5,293 bases of DNA from JBCBZH01 sp039815415 (lineage in GTDB: Bacteria; Bacteroidota; Rhodothermia; Rhodothermales; Rubricoccaceae): the NCBI GenBank assembly GCA_039815415.1, contig JBCBZH010000291.1, forward strand, positions 1 through 5,293. The letters run 5' to 3'. Positions 1-5,293 of this stretch are shown here, piece by piece. A model generated the notes under the pieces. It was given only the letters and a program-made list of their open reading frames with translations, searched no databases and was not told where the DNA came from. The position numbers and the translations under genes are program-made. Position 1 is the stretch's first letter; every line of letters starts with the position of its first letter.

Positions 1-753
1 ATCGGATGGCGGTCGGCGCTGATCGAGTATGGCAGCGGATCGAGCGAGAAGACCCGCATCCTGCTTAACGCGCTTCACGCCAAGCGAGCGCTCTCGGCAT
101 ACGTACCGGTAGACATCTCTGCCGACTTCTTGGAGACCGTGGCAACGGACCTACGCGCGACGTATCCGGGCCTGCCCATTCTGCCTGTCGCTGCCGATTA
201 CAGCCATGCCGTCCCCTTGCCTCCGCTCCCGGACGACACGGAACGTCGGGTCATGTTCTTCCCTGGATCTACCATCGGAAACCTGACCCTTCCAGAGGCT
301 CAGGGCTTCCTGCGTGAGATTGCGACCATGCTGGGCCCAGAAGGCCGCCTGATTCTGGGCGCTGACCTTGAGAAAGACAAAGCCGTCCTCGAGCTGGCGT
401 ATGACGATCCGGAAGGCGTTACAGCCGCATTCAACAAGAACCTGCTCGTCCGCATGAATCGAGAACTCGGTGCCGATGCCAACTTGGATGCCTGGGCTCA
501 CCGCGCGATGTACAATGAAGACCGTGGCCGGGTGGAAATGCACCTCGTAAGCCGCGCCGAGCAGACGCTGACTGTGTGTGGGCGCCCCTTCCACTTCGAA
601 GGGGGCGAGACCATCCACACCGAGAACTCCTACAAGTACACGCCGACCGCCATGCGCCAGCTCGCTGCGAAGGCGGGCTTCCGATTCCACAAGCGTTGGA
701 CGGACCCGAAGGCATGGTTCTCCGTTGAGTCCTACCATGTCGTCTCCGACTGA
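1..753 (+). CDS. egtD: L-histidine N-alpha-methyltransferase (EgtD family), 5' end cut by window
   Basis: Predicted SAM-dependent enzyme that trimethylates the alpha-amino group of histidine to hercynine, the first step of ergothioneine synthesis, in the cytosol. The frame is open from base 1; 250 codons are visible and roughly 70-75 N-terminal residues are missing compared with the usual ~320. A TTG at 130 is not the start, because the SAM-binding glycine motif LIEYGSGSSEKTR (codons 7-19) and YVPVDIS lie before it. Further family marks are FFPGSTIGNL (86-95), NRELGAD (153-159), RVEMHLVSR (177-185), HTENSYKY (206-213) and the C-terminal WTDPKAWF (233-240). By recalled alignment, Met180 and Glu208/Ser210 match mycobacterial Met252 and Glu282/Ser284, which hold the substrate and favour histidine, so specificity looks intact. 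An egtB-like partner would be expected upstream, outside the window. It is followed after 31 bases by the glucokinase gene. A paralogous EgtD-like methyltransferase acting on another amine is a less likely alternative. Confidence 0.93.
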   Translation: MGWRSALIEYGSGSSEKTRILLNALHAKRALSAYVPVDISADFLETVATDLRATYPGLPILPVAADYSHAVPLPPLPDDTERRVMFFPGSTIGNLTLPEAQGFLREIATMLGPEGRLILGADLEKDKAVLELAYDDPEGVTAAFNKNLLVRMNRELGADANLDAWAHRAMYNEDRGRVEMHLVSRAEQTLTVCGRPFHFEGGETIHTENSYKYTPTAMRQLAAKAGFRFHKRWTDPKAWFSVESYHVVSD

Positions 754-761
754 CCTCCCGT

Positions 762-777
762 GCCTGACCACTCAGGC
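762..777 (+). promoter_or_regulatory. 6-bp hairpin just before the ppgK start codon
   Basis: GCCTGA and TCAGGC form a perfect 6-bp inverted repeat around the loop CCAC, ending 7 bases before the ATG at 785. The downstream arm also belongs to a second, loopless palindrome TCAGGCCTGA (772-781), so three copies of the CCTGA half-site are packed in 19 bases. In mRNA the stem would occupy the position where a ribosome binding site normally lies, and no purine-rich Shine-Dalgarno sequence is visible. It could control translation, be a DNA operator for a dimeric repressor, or be chance; the pairing is seen directly, the function is inferred. Confidence 0.4.
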
Positions 778-784
778 CTGACTC

Positions 785-1549
785 ATGGGTAAACGTTCCA
801 AGATCATTCTCGGCATCGACATCGGCGGCTCTGGCATTAAGGGGGCGCCCGTGGATCTCAAGAGGGGCATGATGCTAACGGATCGGTATCGCATCCCGAC
901 GCCTCAGCCTGCGACACCAAACGCCGTCGCGGGCGTGGTCGCTGAGATCGCCCAGCACTACGACTGGGACGGCCCCATCGGCTGCACCGTCCCCTCACGG
1001 GTGCGCAATGGCGTCACCGAGACCGCTTCAAACATCGACAAGGCCTGGATCGGCTGCAAAGCGACCAAGCTGCTTCGCAAGGCTACCGGCGCGCCCGTTG
1101 CCATCCTGAACGACGCGGATGCTGCCGGAATCGCCGAGAAGCAATTCGGAGCGGGTCGTAGGCAGAGCGGAACCGTGCTGATGCTCACGTTCGGCACGGG
1201 CATCGGGAGCGCCCTGTTCGTCGATGGCACCCTCATCCCCAACACCGAGCTCGGCCACCTGCGGTGGGACAATCGTCGGGTCGCAGAGAAGTTCGCGGCC
1301 GACTCGATCCGGACGAAGGACAAACTGAGTTGGACCGAATGGGCCAAGAAACGAGTCCAGCCCCTTCTGGAGCACTACGAGTTCATCCTCGCCCCAGACC
1401 TCATTATCGTCGGCGGCGGCGTCAGCAAGCCCGAGCGCTGGGAGACATTCAGCTCCCACCTGCACACCAAAGCCAAACTCCGACCGGCAGCGCTCGGCAA
1501 CGAGGCCGGAATCATCGGCGCGGCCTACGAGGCTCGGTCACTCCGGTAG
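785..1549 (+). CDS. ppgK: Polyphosphate glucokinase (PPGK, ROK superfamily)
   Basis: Predicted cytosolic kinase that phosphorylates glucose to glucose-6-phosphate using inorganic polyphosphate, and often also ATP. The 254 residues match the usual ~250-270. The N-terminal phosphate-binding motif DIGGSGIKG is at 12-20, followed by TPQPATP (39-45), a sequence typical of the PPGK branch. LNDADAAGIAE (108-118) carries the likely catalytic base Asp110. LTFGTGIGSAL (134-144) is the second phosphate loop, NTELGHL (153-159) supplies the glucose-binding Glu155 and His158, and GGGVSK (210-215) is the adenosine-region loop. The ROK zinc-binding cysteine cluster is absent, as usual in PPGKs. One oddity is Arg-Trp after GHL (160-161), where the actinobacterial enzymes I recall have an acidic residue. 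The ATG at 785 is preferred because it sits directly before the first strand; no clear Shine-Dalgarno is seen. The gene lies between egtD and the GntR regulator, probably cotranscribed. An ATP-only glucokinase cannot be excluded. Confidence 0.92.
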   Translation: MGKRSKIILGIDIGGSGIKGAPVDLKRGMMLTDRYRIPTPQPATPNAVAGVVAEIAQHYDWDGPIGCTVPSRVRNGVTETASNIDKAWIGCKATKLLRKATGAPVAILNDADAAGIAEKQFGAGRRQSGTVLMLTFGTGIGSALFVDGTLIPNTELGHLRWDNRRVAEKFAADSIRTKDKLSWTEWAKKRVQPLLEHYEFILAPDLIIVGGGVSKPERWETFSSHLHTKAKLRPAALGNEAGIIGAAYEARSLR

Positions 1550-1569
1550 CGGCTCCGCACCGAGACGTC

Positions 1570-1584
1570 AGCTCGATGCGAGCT
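1570..1584 (+). promoter_or_regulatory. 6-bp hairpin or operator just before the gntR start codon
   Basis: AGCTCG and CGAGCT are perfect 6-bp arms around the three-base centre ATG, ending 7 bases before the GntR start at 1592. The spacing equals that of the different hairpin before ppgK. As DNA, a short inverted repeat at this place is what an autoregulating GntR dimer could bind; as RNA, it would lie over the ribosome binding region, where only weak purine content is seen. The symmetry is visible directly, and either function is inference. Confidence 0.35.
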
Positions 1585-1591
1585 TGAGACC

Positions 1592-2515
1592 ATGATCGAG
1601 TTGGATCGTGATGCCCCGCTTCCCCTCGCCGACCAGCTCGTCGAGGGACTCCGCTATGAGATCGCTGCTGGGCGGTACCGCCCGGGCGCCCGTCTCCCCT
1701 CTACCCGCGCCCTGGCGGAGCAGATCGGCATCTCCTTCCACACCGTCCGCAAGGCGTACCAGCGTCTCGCTGAGGACGGCACGCTCGATGTTCGGCGCGG
1801 CGGCGGCTACCACGTGGCGGAGCGTCCTTCACTCTCCCGCACAGACCGACTCGAGCGAGCCGCCGGCGTCGTGCAGGACGCCCTTCGCCAGCTCGTCGGC
1901 CTCGGTCTGAGCGACGACGAGGTGGACTACGTCTTCCAAGAGCAGATCCAGTTCTTCGAACGCCCCGGCCCCAAGCGGTCCCTCTACTTCGCCGCGGCAT
2001 ACCGCGAGCTTGCGGAAAGCGGGGCGGAGCACGCCACCAGCGCGCTGCAGGAACGTGTCCTGCCCATCACGTTCACGGAGCTGCAGACGATGGAGACCAT
2101 TGATGGCCTTGTGACCCCGCTGGCCGATCTCCGCAATGCACGCCAGCGCGCTCCCGGGACCGAGATCGTCGGCGTGCCCATCACGTATCCCCTCGACGTG
2201 CTCGAGCGAGCAGCCCGCCTGGATACCTCTGAAGCCATCGGACTGGTGACGCGCCAGCCCGATGCGGTGCCGTCTCTGTCGGACACACTCCGCTCGCAGT
2301 CGGGCTACGCAGGCCAGATCATGGGCTTGCCCGTCGAGGCGGACCGACGCCAGCTCGAAACCGTGCTTCAACAGGCAACCCTGGTGATTTACACGCCGCA
2401 GGCGCGCAGGCGCATCCGCCCGTTGTTGCAGCGCATGGAGATCACCTCAGCAGAACTCGCACCGTCAATTCCCTCCATCGGCCTGAGCCGCATCAGAGAA
2501 GCGCTCGGCGTTTGA
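1592..2515 (+). CDS. GntR-family transcriptional regulator with an uncharacterised C-terminal alpha/beta domain
   Basis: DNA-binding regulator, 307 residues, cytosolic. Residues 1-77 form a GntR winged helix: PLADQLVEGLRYEIAAG (11-27), then the conserved G-x-RLPSTRALAEQIGIS stretch (32-48), the recognition helix around FHTVRKAYQRLAEDG (49-63) and the wing RRGGGYHVAE (68-77). A linker with GLSDDEVDYVF (105-115) resembles that of the short YtrA-type regulators. Instead of ending near 120-130 residues as those do, this protein continues for about 180. The extra part shows alternating strands and helices (EIVGVPITYP 191-200, EAIGLVTRQP 214-223, AGQIMGLPVEA 240-250, TLVIYTPQ 263-270), suggesting a Rossmann-like or periplasmic-binding-like effector domain. 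It is not an aminotransferase (MocR) domain: there is no PLP lysine motif and it is too short. I do not recognise the ligand. The start at 1592 begins the helix pattern immediately and follows ppgK by 42 bases, so it may regulate its own operon. Confidence 0.88.
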   Translation: MIELDRDAPLPLADQLVEGLRYEIAAGRYRPGARLPSTRALAEQIGISFHTVRKAYQRLAEDGTLDVRRGGGYHVAERPSLSRTDRLERAAGVVQDALRQLVGLGLSDDEVDYVFQEQIQFFERPGPKRSLYFAAAYRELAESGAEHATSALQERVLPITFTELQTMETIDGLVTPLADLRNARQRAPGTEIVGVPITYPLDVLERAARLDTSEAIGLVTRQPDAVPSLSDTLRSQSGYAGQIMGLPVEADRRQLETVLQQATLVIYTPQARRRIRPLLQRMEITSAELAPSIPSIGLSRIREALGV

Positions 2516-2572
2516 CCGTCACCCCTGCCCTGAAACCGGAACCGCACAGCCCGACTCGAGCTGGCGACTCCG

Positions 2573-5014
2573 CTACCCGAGCGTGGAGCGCTCCTCGCTC
2601 GTCGGCCGCGTGTCCGACGTGTCGTGCTCGCTGACGTGTTCAGCCGTTGCTGGAGGCTCCTCGGTCGGAACCACCTCTGCTGCCCCATCCTCGGGCGCCT
2701 CGTCTTCCTGATCCGGGTACTTGACCCGGAAATGGTAGATGCCGCAGAGAAGCGCATGAAACGTCTCTTTGACCGTCGTCAGATCGGAAAAGGTGAGGCT
2801 CGAGTGGTCGAGCTGGCCGTCCGCTACACGTGAGGCAAAGATGCCATCGATCAGGGTCTCCAGCTTCTTGGGCGTGGGTTTCTCCAGAGACCGGCTTGCC
2901 GCCTCAACCGAATCGGCCAGCATGACGATGGCCTGCTCGTTGGTCGCCGGACGCGGCCCCGGATAGCGGTACTCCGCTTCGTCCACGTCCTCGTCTGTGA
3001 GTTCCTGCGCCCGGCGGTAGAAGTACTCCATCAGGCCCGTTCCGTGGTGCGACGAGATGAAGTCCACGACCACTTCCGGCAGGTTGTACTCACGCCCCAG
3101 CTCGATGCCATCCTTGACGTGTGCAGCGATCACCAGGGCACTCATCGACGGTTTCAGCTTCTCGTGCGGATTCTCGCCCGGCTGCTGGTTCTCAATGAAG
3201 TACTCGGGCTTGCGCATCTTCCCGATGTCATGGTAGAGCGCACCGACCCGCGCCCGAAGCGCATTGACTCCCACGGCGTCGGCGGCGGCCTCGGCCAGGT
3301 TGGCAACCTGCAGCGAGTGGTTGAAGGTGCCCGGCGCGCGGAGCGACAGCTCTTTCAGCAAGGGCCGGTTCGTGTCCGAGAGCTCGAGGAGCGTGATGTC
3401 AGTGGTCTCCCTGAAGACGCGCTCCAGAACCAGGAGGATCGGCCCGGACAGCAACAGGAATACAGCATGGATGGGCGCTACCGCCAGCTCGCGGAGGAAG
3501 TTGGTCCCGAACGGCGCTGCGCGCAGCAAGTCGAACCCGAGAAGCAGCAATGCCGAGACGACGAGCACCAACCCCGCAGTCGCGAGGAGTTGGCTCCGGT
3601 TCTTGACATCGCGCACAGAGAACACGGCCAGAACCCCGGCTACCAGGGTGACGAACGCCAGCTCGAAGTCGTACCCGAAGATGAGTCCCCCTAGGAGAGC
3701 CAACGTGATGGTCGCAAAGCTGCCCACCCGGCTATCAAAGACGATGGTCAACAGCACAGAGGTAAGCGCCACTGGCACCGCGTACGGAGCCGCGCCTCCA
3801 ATCAACCCCGCCACGAAGTAGCCCGCCAGGGAGATCGAGAGCAGCAACGTCACCAGGAGCATCTTGCGAGTGTCCGAGAAGAGGACGGGGCGCAACAGGT
3901 AGAGGTACAGAAAGAACAGGGTGAGTGTGGACACCACCAGAATCAGCCGCCCGATGCCCGTCCGCACCCAAGACACATTCCCGCTCCGCTCCCGTTGCGC
4001 GAACTCGAGCGACTGGAGGGCCTGAAACTTCTCGGCTGTCACCACATCTCCGCGTCGGATGATGGTGTAGTTCTCCTGGATGAGCCCGCTCGTTGGGAAG
4101 ACTGCCGCCAGCTTCTCTGCCAGACGTGCCATCGAAGAGGCCTCCTGATAAAGCAACGAGGGCGATAACGCTTCGCTGAAGAAGTAGGCGCCAATGTCAA
4201 CGGTGTCCGGGCGCCCAGGGAATGCCGCGCCCAGGGAGCGCCGCGCCATCACCTGCGCCTCGTCCCGCCCGAGAACGGAGGGCAGCTCGACGTACTCCTC
4301 CGTCCGAGGGGCTCCCTCGAGGGACCGAACCACGATCTGGCTGGCAGCGACATCGGACCGCTCAACATTGAGGACGCCCTGCGGCAGGATCTCTCGGGCA
4401 ATCCGCGCCACTTCTCCGAGAAGGCGATCGTCAATGGGCGTGCTTCCGGTGCGAGAGGCTTGTACCGCTGAGCTAAGGAGAACACGCCACTCGGCTCTCG
4501 AGAGGTCTTCGGTGACCGCACGGACGTGCAGGAGGTAATCCGACGAATCCTGCCGAATCTGAGCCGGACTGGCCTCAGGACTCGGTACTTGCCATCTGAA
4601 GTACGCTGCGAACGTCGAGTCCAGCCGAGCATCGATGGAATCCAGCCGGGCAATGGTCTGTGCCACTGCATCAGGCGCATTCTGAAACACCGGAGGCTCC
4701 GCCGCCCGGATGGAGTCCTGCCGAGCCTCGATCTCCTCCTGGGGCAATCGAAGCGGAAAGTCGAACGGCGCCACCACGTCCTCGGCCCCCCAGATCTGCC
4801 CGATCGTTCCCGACCCATCGTAGGACGATACGTTGGGATACGCCACGAGCGCGAGGGCTGTCAGTGCCACCAGCAACCCGATCCTTTCGAGGAGCTTTCG
4901 ACGTGAGAGCCGGGGATCCCCGCTACTGGTGCGCCCTTCCAGCCGCAGCGCCCCCCGACGCGGACTGCGTGAGGAGCGGGACGAGCTGAGGCCGAAGCGT
5001 TCGAGAAACGACAT
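2573..5014 (-). CDS. pgpH: Membrane 7TM-HD cyclic di-AMP phosphodiesterase (PgpH/YqfF family)
   Basis: Predicted inner-membrane enzyme that hydrolyses cyclic di-AMP, probably to pApA, with its catalytic domain in the cytosol. The 813 residues comprise a basic N-terminus, one membrane helix (about 43-60), a large extracytoplasmic 7TMR-HDED sensor region (about 61-350), seven membrane helices (about 352-532) and an HD domain (about 560-765). The metal-binding set is complete: His566 (FNHSLQV), His595-Asp596 (YHDIGK), His632 (AAHVKDG), His656-His657 (SSHHGTG) and Asp701 (LADSVEA). The spacing 566/595/632 equals that of His514/His543/His580 recalled for Listeria PgpH. The protein is longer than the ~700-residue Firmicutes forms because of about 35 basic residues at the front and an acidic, Pro/Thr-rich tail (about 768-813). 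The ATG at 5014 lies 7 bases after the symporter stop, with no clear Shine-Dalgarno, so translational coupling is plausible. The family is well recognised; activity on cyclic di-AMP is inferred by homology. Confidence 0.94.
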   Translation of the reverse strand: MSFLERFGLSSSRSSRSPRRGALRLEGRTSSGDPRLSRRKLLERIGLLVALTALALVAYPNVSSYDGSGTIGQIWGAEDVVAPFDFPLRLPQEEIEARQDSIRAAEPPVFQNAPDAVAQTIARLDSIDARLDSTFAAYFRWQVPSPEASPAQIRQDSSDYLLHVRAVTEDLSRAEWRVLLSSAVQASRTGSTPIDDRLLGEVARIAREILPQGVLNVERSDVAASQIVVRSLEGAPRTEEYVELPSVLGRDEAQVMARRSLGAAFPGRPDTVDIGAYFFSEALSPSLLYQEASSMARLAEKLAAVFPTSGLIQENYTIIRRGDVVTAEKFQALQSLEFAQRERSGNVSWVRTGIGRLILVVSTLTLFFLYLYLLRPVLFSDTRKMLLVTLLLSISLAGYFVAGLIGGAAPYAVPVALTSVLLTIVFDSRVGSFATITLALLGGLIFGYDFELAFVTLVAGVLAVFSVRDVKNRSQLLATAGLVLVVSALLLLGFDLLRAAPFGTNFLRELAVAPIHAVFLLLSGPILLVLERVFRETTDITLLELSDTNRPLLKELSLRAPGTFNHSLQVANLAEAAADAVGVNALRARVGALYHDIGKMRKPEYFIENQQPGENPHEKLKPSMSALVIAAHVKDGIELGREYNLPEVVVDFISSHHGTGLMEYFYRRAQELTDEDVDEAEYRYPGPRPATNEQAIVMLADSVEAASRSLEKPTPKKLETLIDGIFASRVADGQLDHSSLTFSDLTTVKETFHALLCGIYHFRVKYPDQEDEAPEDGAAEVVPTEEPPATAEHVSEHDTSDTRPTSEERSTLG
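2578..2601. terminator. 24-base near-perfect inverted repeat at the convergent junction, possible bidirectional terminator
   Basis: The sequence reads CGAGCG, T, GGAGCGCTCC, T, CGCTCG: two 6-bp outer arms and a 10-base palindromic core, interrupted only by facing T residues. In RNA of either strand this folds into a GC-rich stem. It begins 62 bases after the gntR stop codon, and on the other strand it forms the last codons of pgpH, ending 2 bases before its TAG. No run of T follows on either side, so it is not a classic intrinsic terminator. It could mark transcript ends for the converging operons. The 57-base intergenic gap itself (2516-2572) holds no better hairpin, only a repeated CGACTC at 2552 and 2565. 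Confidence 0.4.
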
Positions 5015-5021
5015 GGTGGGG

Positions 5022-5293
5022 CTAAGACGCGTCAGGAGGCGACACGGCTCCCGGTGGCTGCACAGACTCAGCGCGAGGACGCAAACTGAGCAGGCTACCC
5101 ACCAGAAGGGTAATCAACACACCTATCAACGGATACAACGGCCACGCGACAGCTCGCAACTGATCCGCCGCCTTCGCAGCCGCATCGGGCCGCCACACGA
5201 AGGTCCAGGCCTCCGTCTCCCCACTCCAGTACAGTCCGAAGATGAGAAGCGTCATCAACGTGATGGTGACGATAAAGGCGATGGCGGCGTCGA
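5022..5293 (-). CDS. C-terminal end of a sodium:solute symporter (SSS family), rest outside window
   Basis: The last 89 codons of a membrane transporter, open through the right edge. The apparent TTG (5258) and ATG (5255) starts are internal: the reading frame continues upstream as DAAIAFIVTITL, completing a membrane helix (visible residues about 2-21, ending FGLYWSG). After a 28-residue polar stretch comes a second helix (about 50-70) with AWPLYPLIGVLITLLVGSLLSL-type sequence; the order aromatic-x-x-x-IG-x-x-x-T-x-x-x-G-x-x-x-S is the usual final helix of SSS Na+/solute symporters. A short proline-rich tail (RPRAES to PPDAS) ends at TAG. Being the terminal part only, it lacks the Na+ and substrate sites, so the solute cannot be named. 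It is directly upstream of pgpH, 7 bases apart, and very likely cotranscribed with it. Another LeuT-fold transporter is possible. Confidence 0.72.
   Translation of the reverse strand, partial: DAAIAFIVTITLMTLLIFGLYWSGETEAWTFVWRPDAAAKAADQLRAVAWPLYPLIGVLITLLVGSLLSLRPRAESVQPPGAVSPPDAS

Noticed and set aside
130..753. Methyltransferase starting at the TTG at 130
   Set aside because: The same frame is open to base 1 and contains the SAM-binding motif EYGSGSS and YVPVDIS before that codon, so the TTG is internal.
151..771. Long open frame on the minus strand opposite egtD
   Set aside because: Arg/Ser/Val-rich translation without a recognisable domain, fully antisense to a well-supported gene; such shadows are common in GC-rich DNA.
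1028..1465. Minus-strand open frame inside ppgK
   Set aside because: It mirrors the codon structure of the glucokinase and shows no motif of its own.
2516..2572. Classic intrinsic terminator in the convergent gap
   Set aside because: Only a 4-bp CAGC/GCTG pairing and no T run were found; the better inverted repeat lies just outside, within pgpH.
3044..3694. 216-codon plus-strand open frame opposite pgpH
   Set aside because: The translation is Gln/Arg/Glu-rich and has no family marks; it lies over the HD and membrane regions of pgpH, whose motifs are all intact.
4194..4989. Several overlapping short frames opposite or within the sensor region of pgpH
   Set aside because: They overlap each other and are Arg/Pro/Ser-rich; all are explained as shadows of the phosphodiesterase.
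5022..5258. A separate small 78-residue membrane protein starting at TTG 5258
   Set aside because: The frame stays open to the window edge and the upstream residues complete a membrane helix; the sequence matches the end of an SSS symporter.

Overview
The window is high-GC bacterial chromosome, densely coding, with two converging gene blocks. On the plus strand are the 3' part of an EgtD-type histidine methyltransferase (1-753), a polyphosphate glucokinase of the ROK superfamily (785-1549) and a GntR-family regulator (1592-2515). On the minus strand, reading leftwards, are the 3' end of a sodium:solute symporter (5293-5022) and, 7 bases later, a complete 813-residue 7TM-HD phosphodiesterase of the PgpH/YqfF type (5014-2573). 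The blocks meet tail to tail across a 57-base gap next to a 24-base near-perfect inverted repeat. No stretch longer than 60 bases lacks a gene. I saw no tRNA, rRNA, CRISPR array or mobile element.

The two left-hand ORF boundaries need correcting. The methyltransferase is open to the first base of the window, and its SAM-binding motif lies before the internal TTG that could be mistaken for a start. The symporter fragment is open through the last base of the window, and its apparent TTG/ATG starts are internal to a membrane helix.

Organism: GC-rich composition, a full-length 7TM-HD phosphodiesterase, weak or absent Shine-Dalgarno sequences before all three visible starts, and an EgtD/PPGK pair together fit a high-GC member of the Bacteroidota/Rhodothermota side of the tree (Rhodothermales-like), with Gemmatimonadota an alternative. 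This is inference from style and gene content, not a proven placement.

How the genes may work together: the plus-strand genes are separated by 31 and 42 bases and are probably one operon. It would join the first step of ergothioneine synthesis (trimethylation of histidine) to polyphosphate-driven glucose phosphorylation and a regulator, which suggests a stress or redox setting but no shared pathway. The minus-strand pair joins a Na+-coupled uptake system to an enzyme predicted to degrade cyclic di-AMP, a nucleotide commonly tied to osmotic balance. I do not see a clear undescribed multi-gene system. The points most worth a second look are matching 6-bp hairpins placed exactly 7 bases before the ppgK and gntR start codons, the uncharacterised C-terminal domain of the GntR protein, the symporter-pgpH coupling, and the inverted repeat at the convergent junction.
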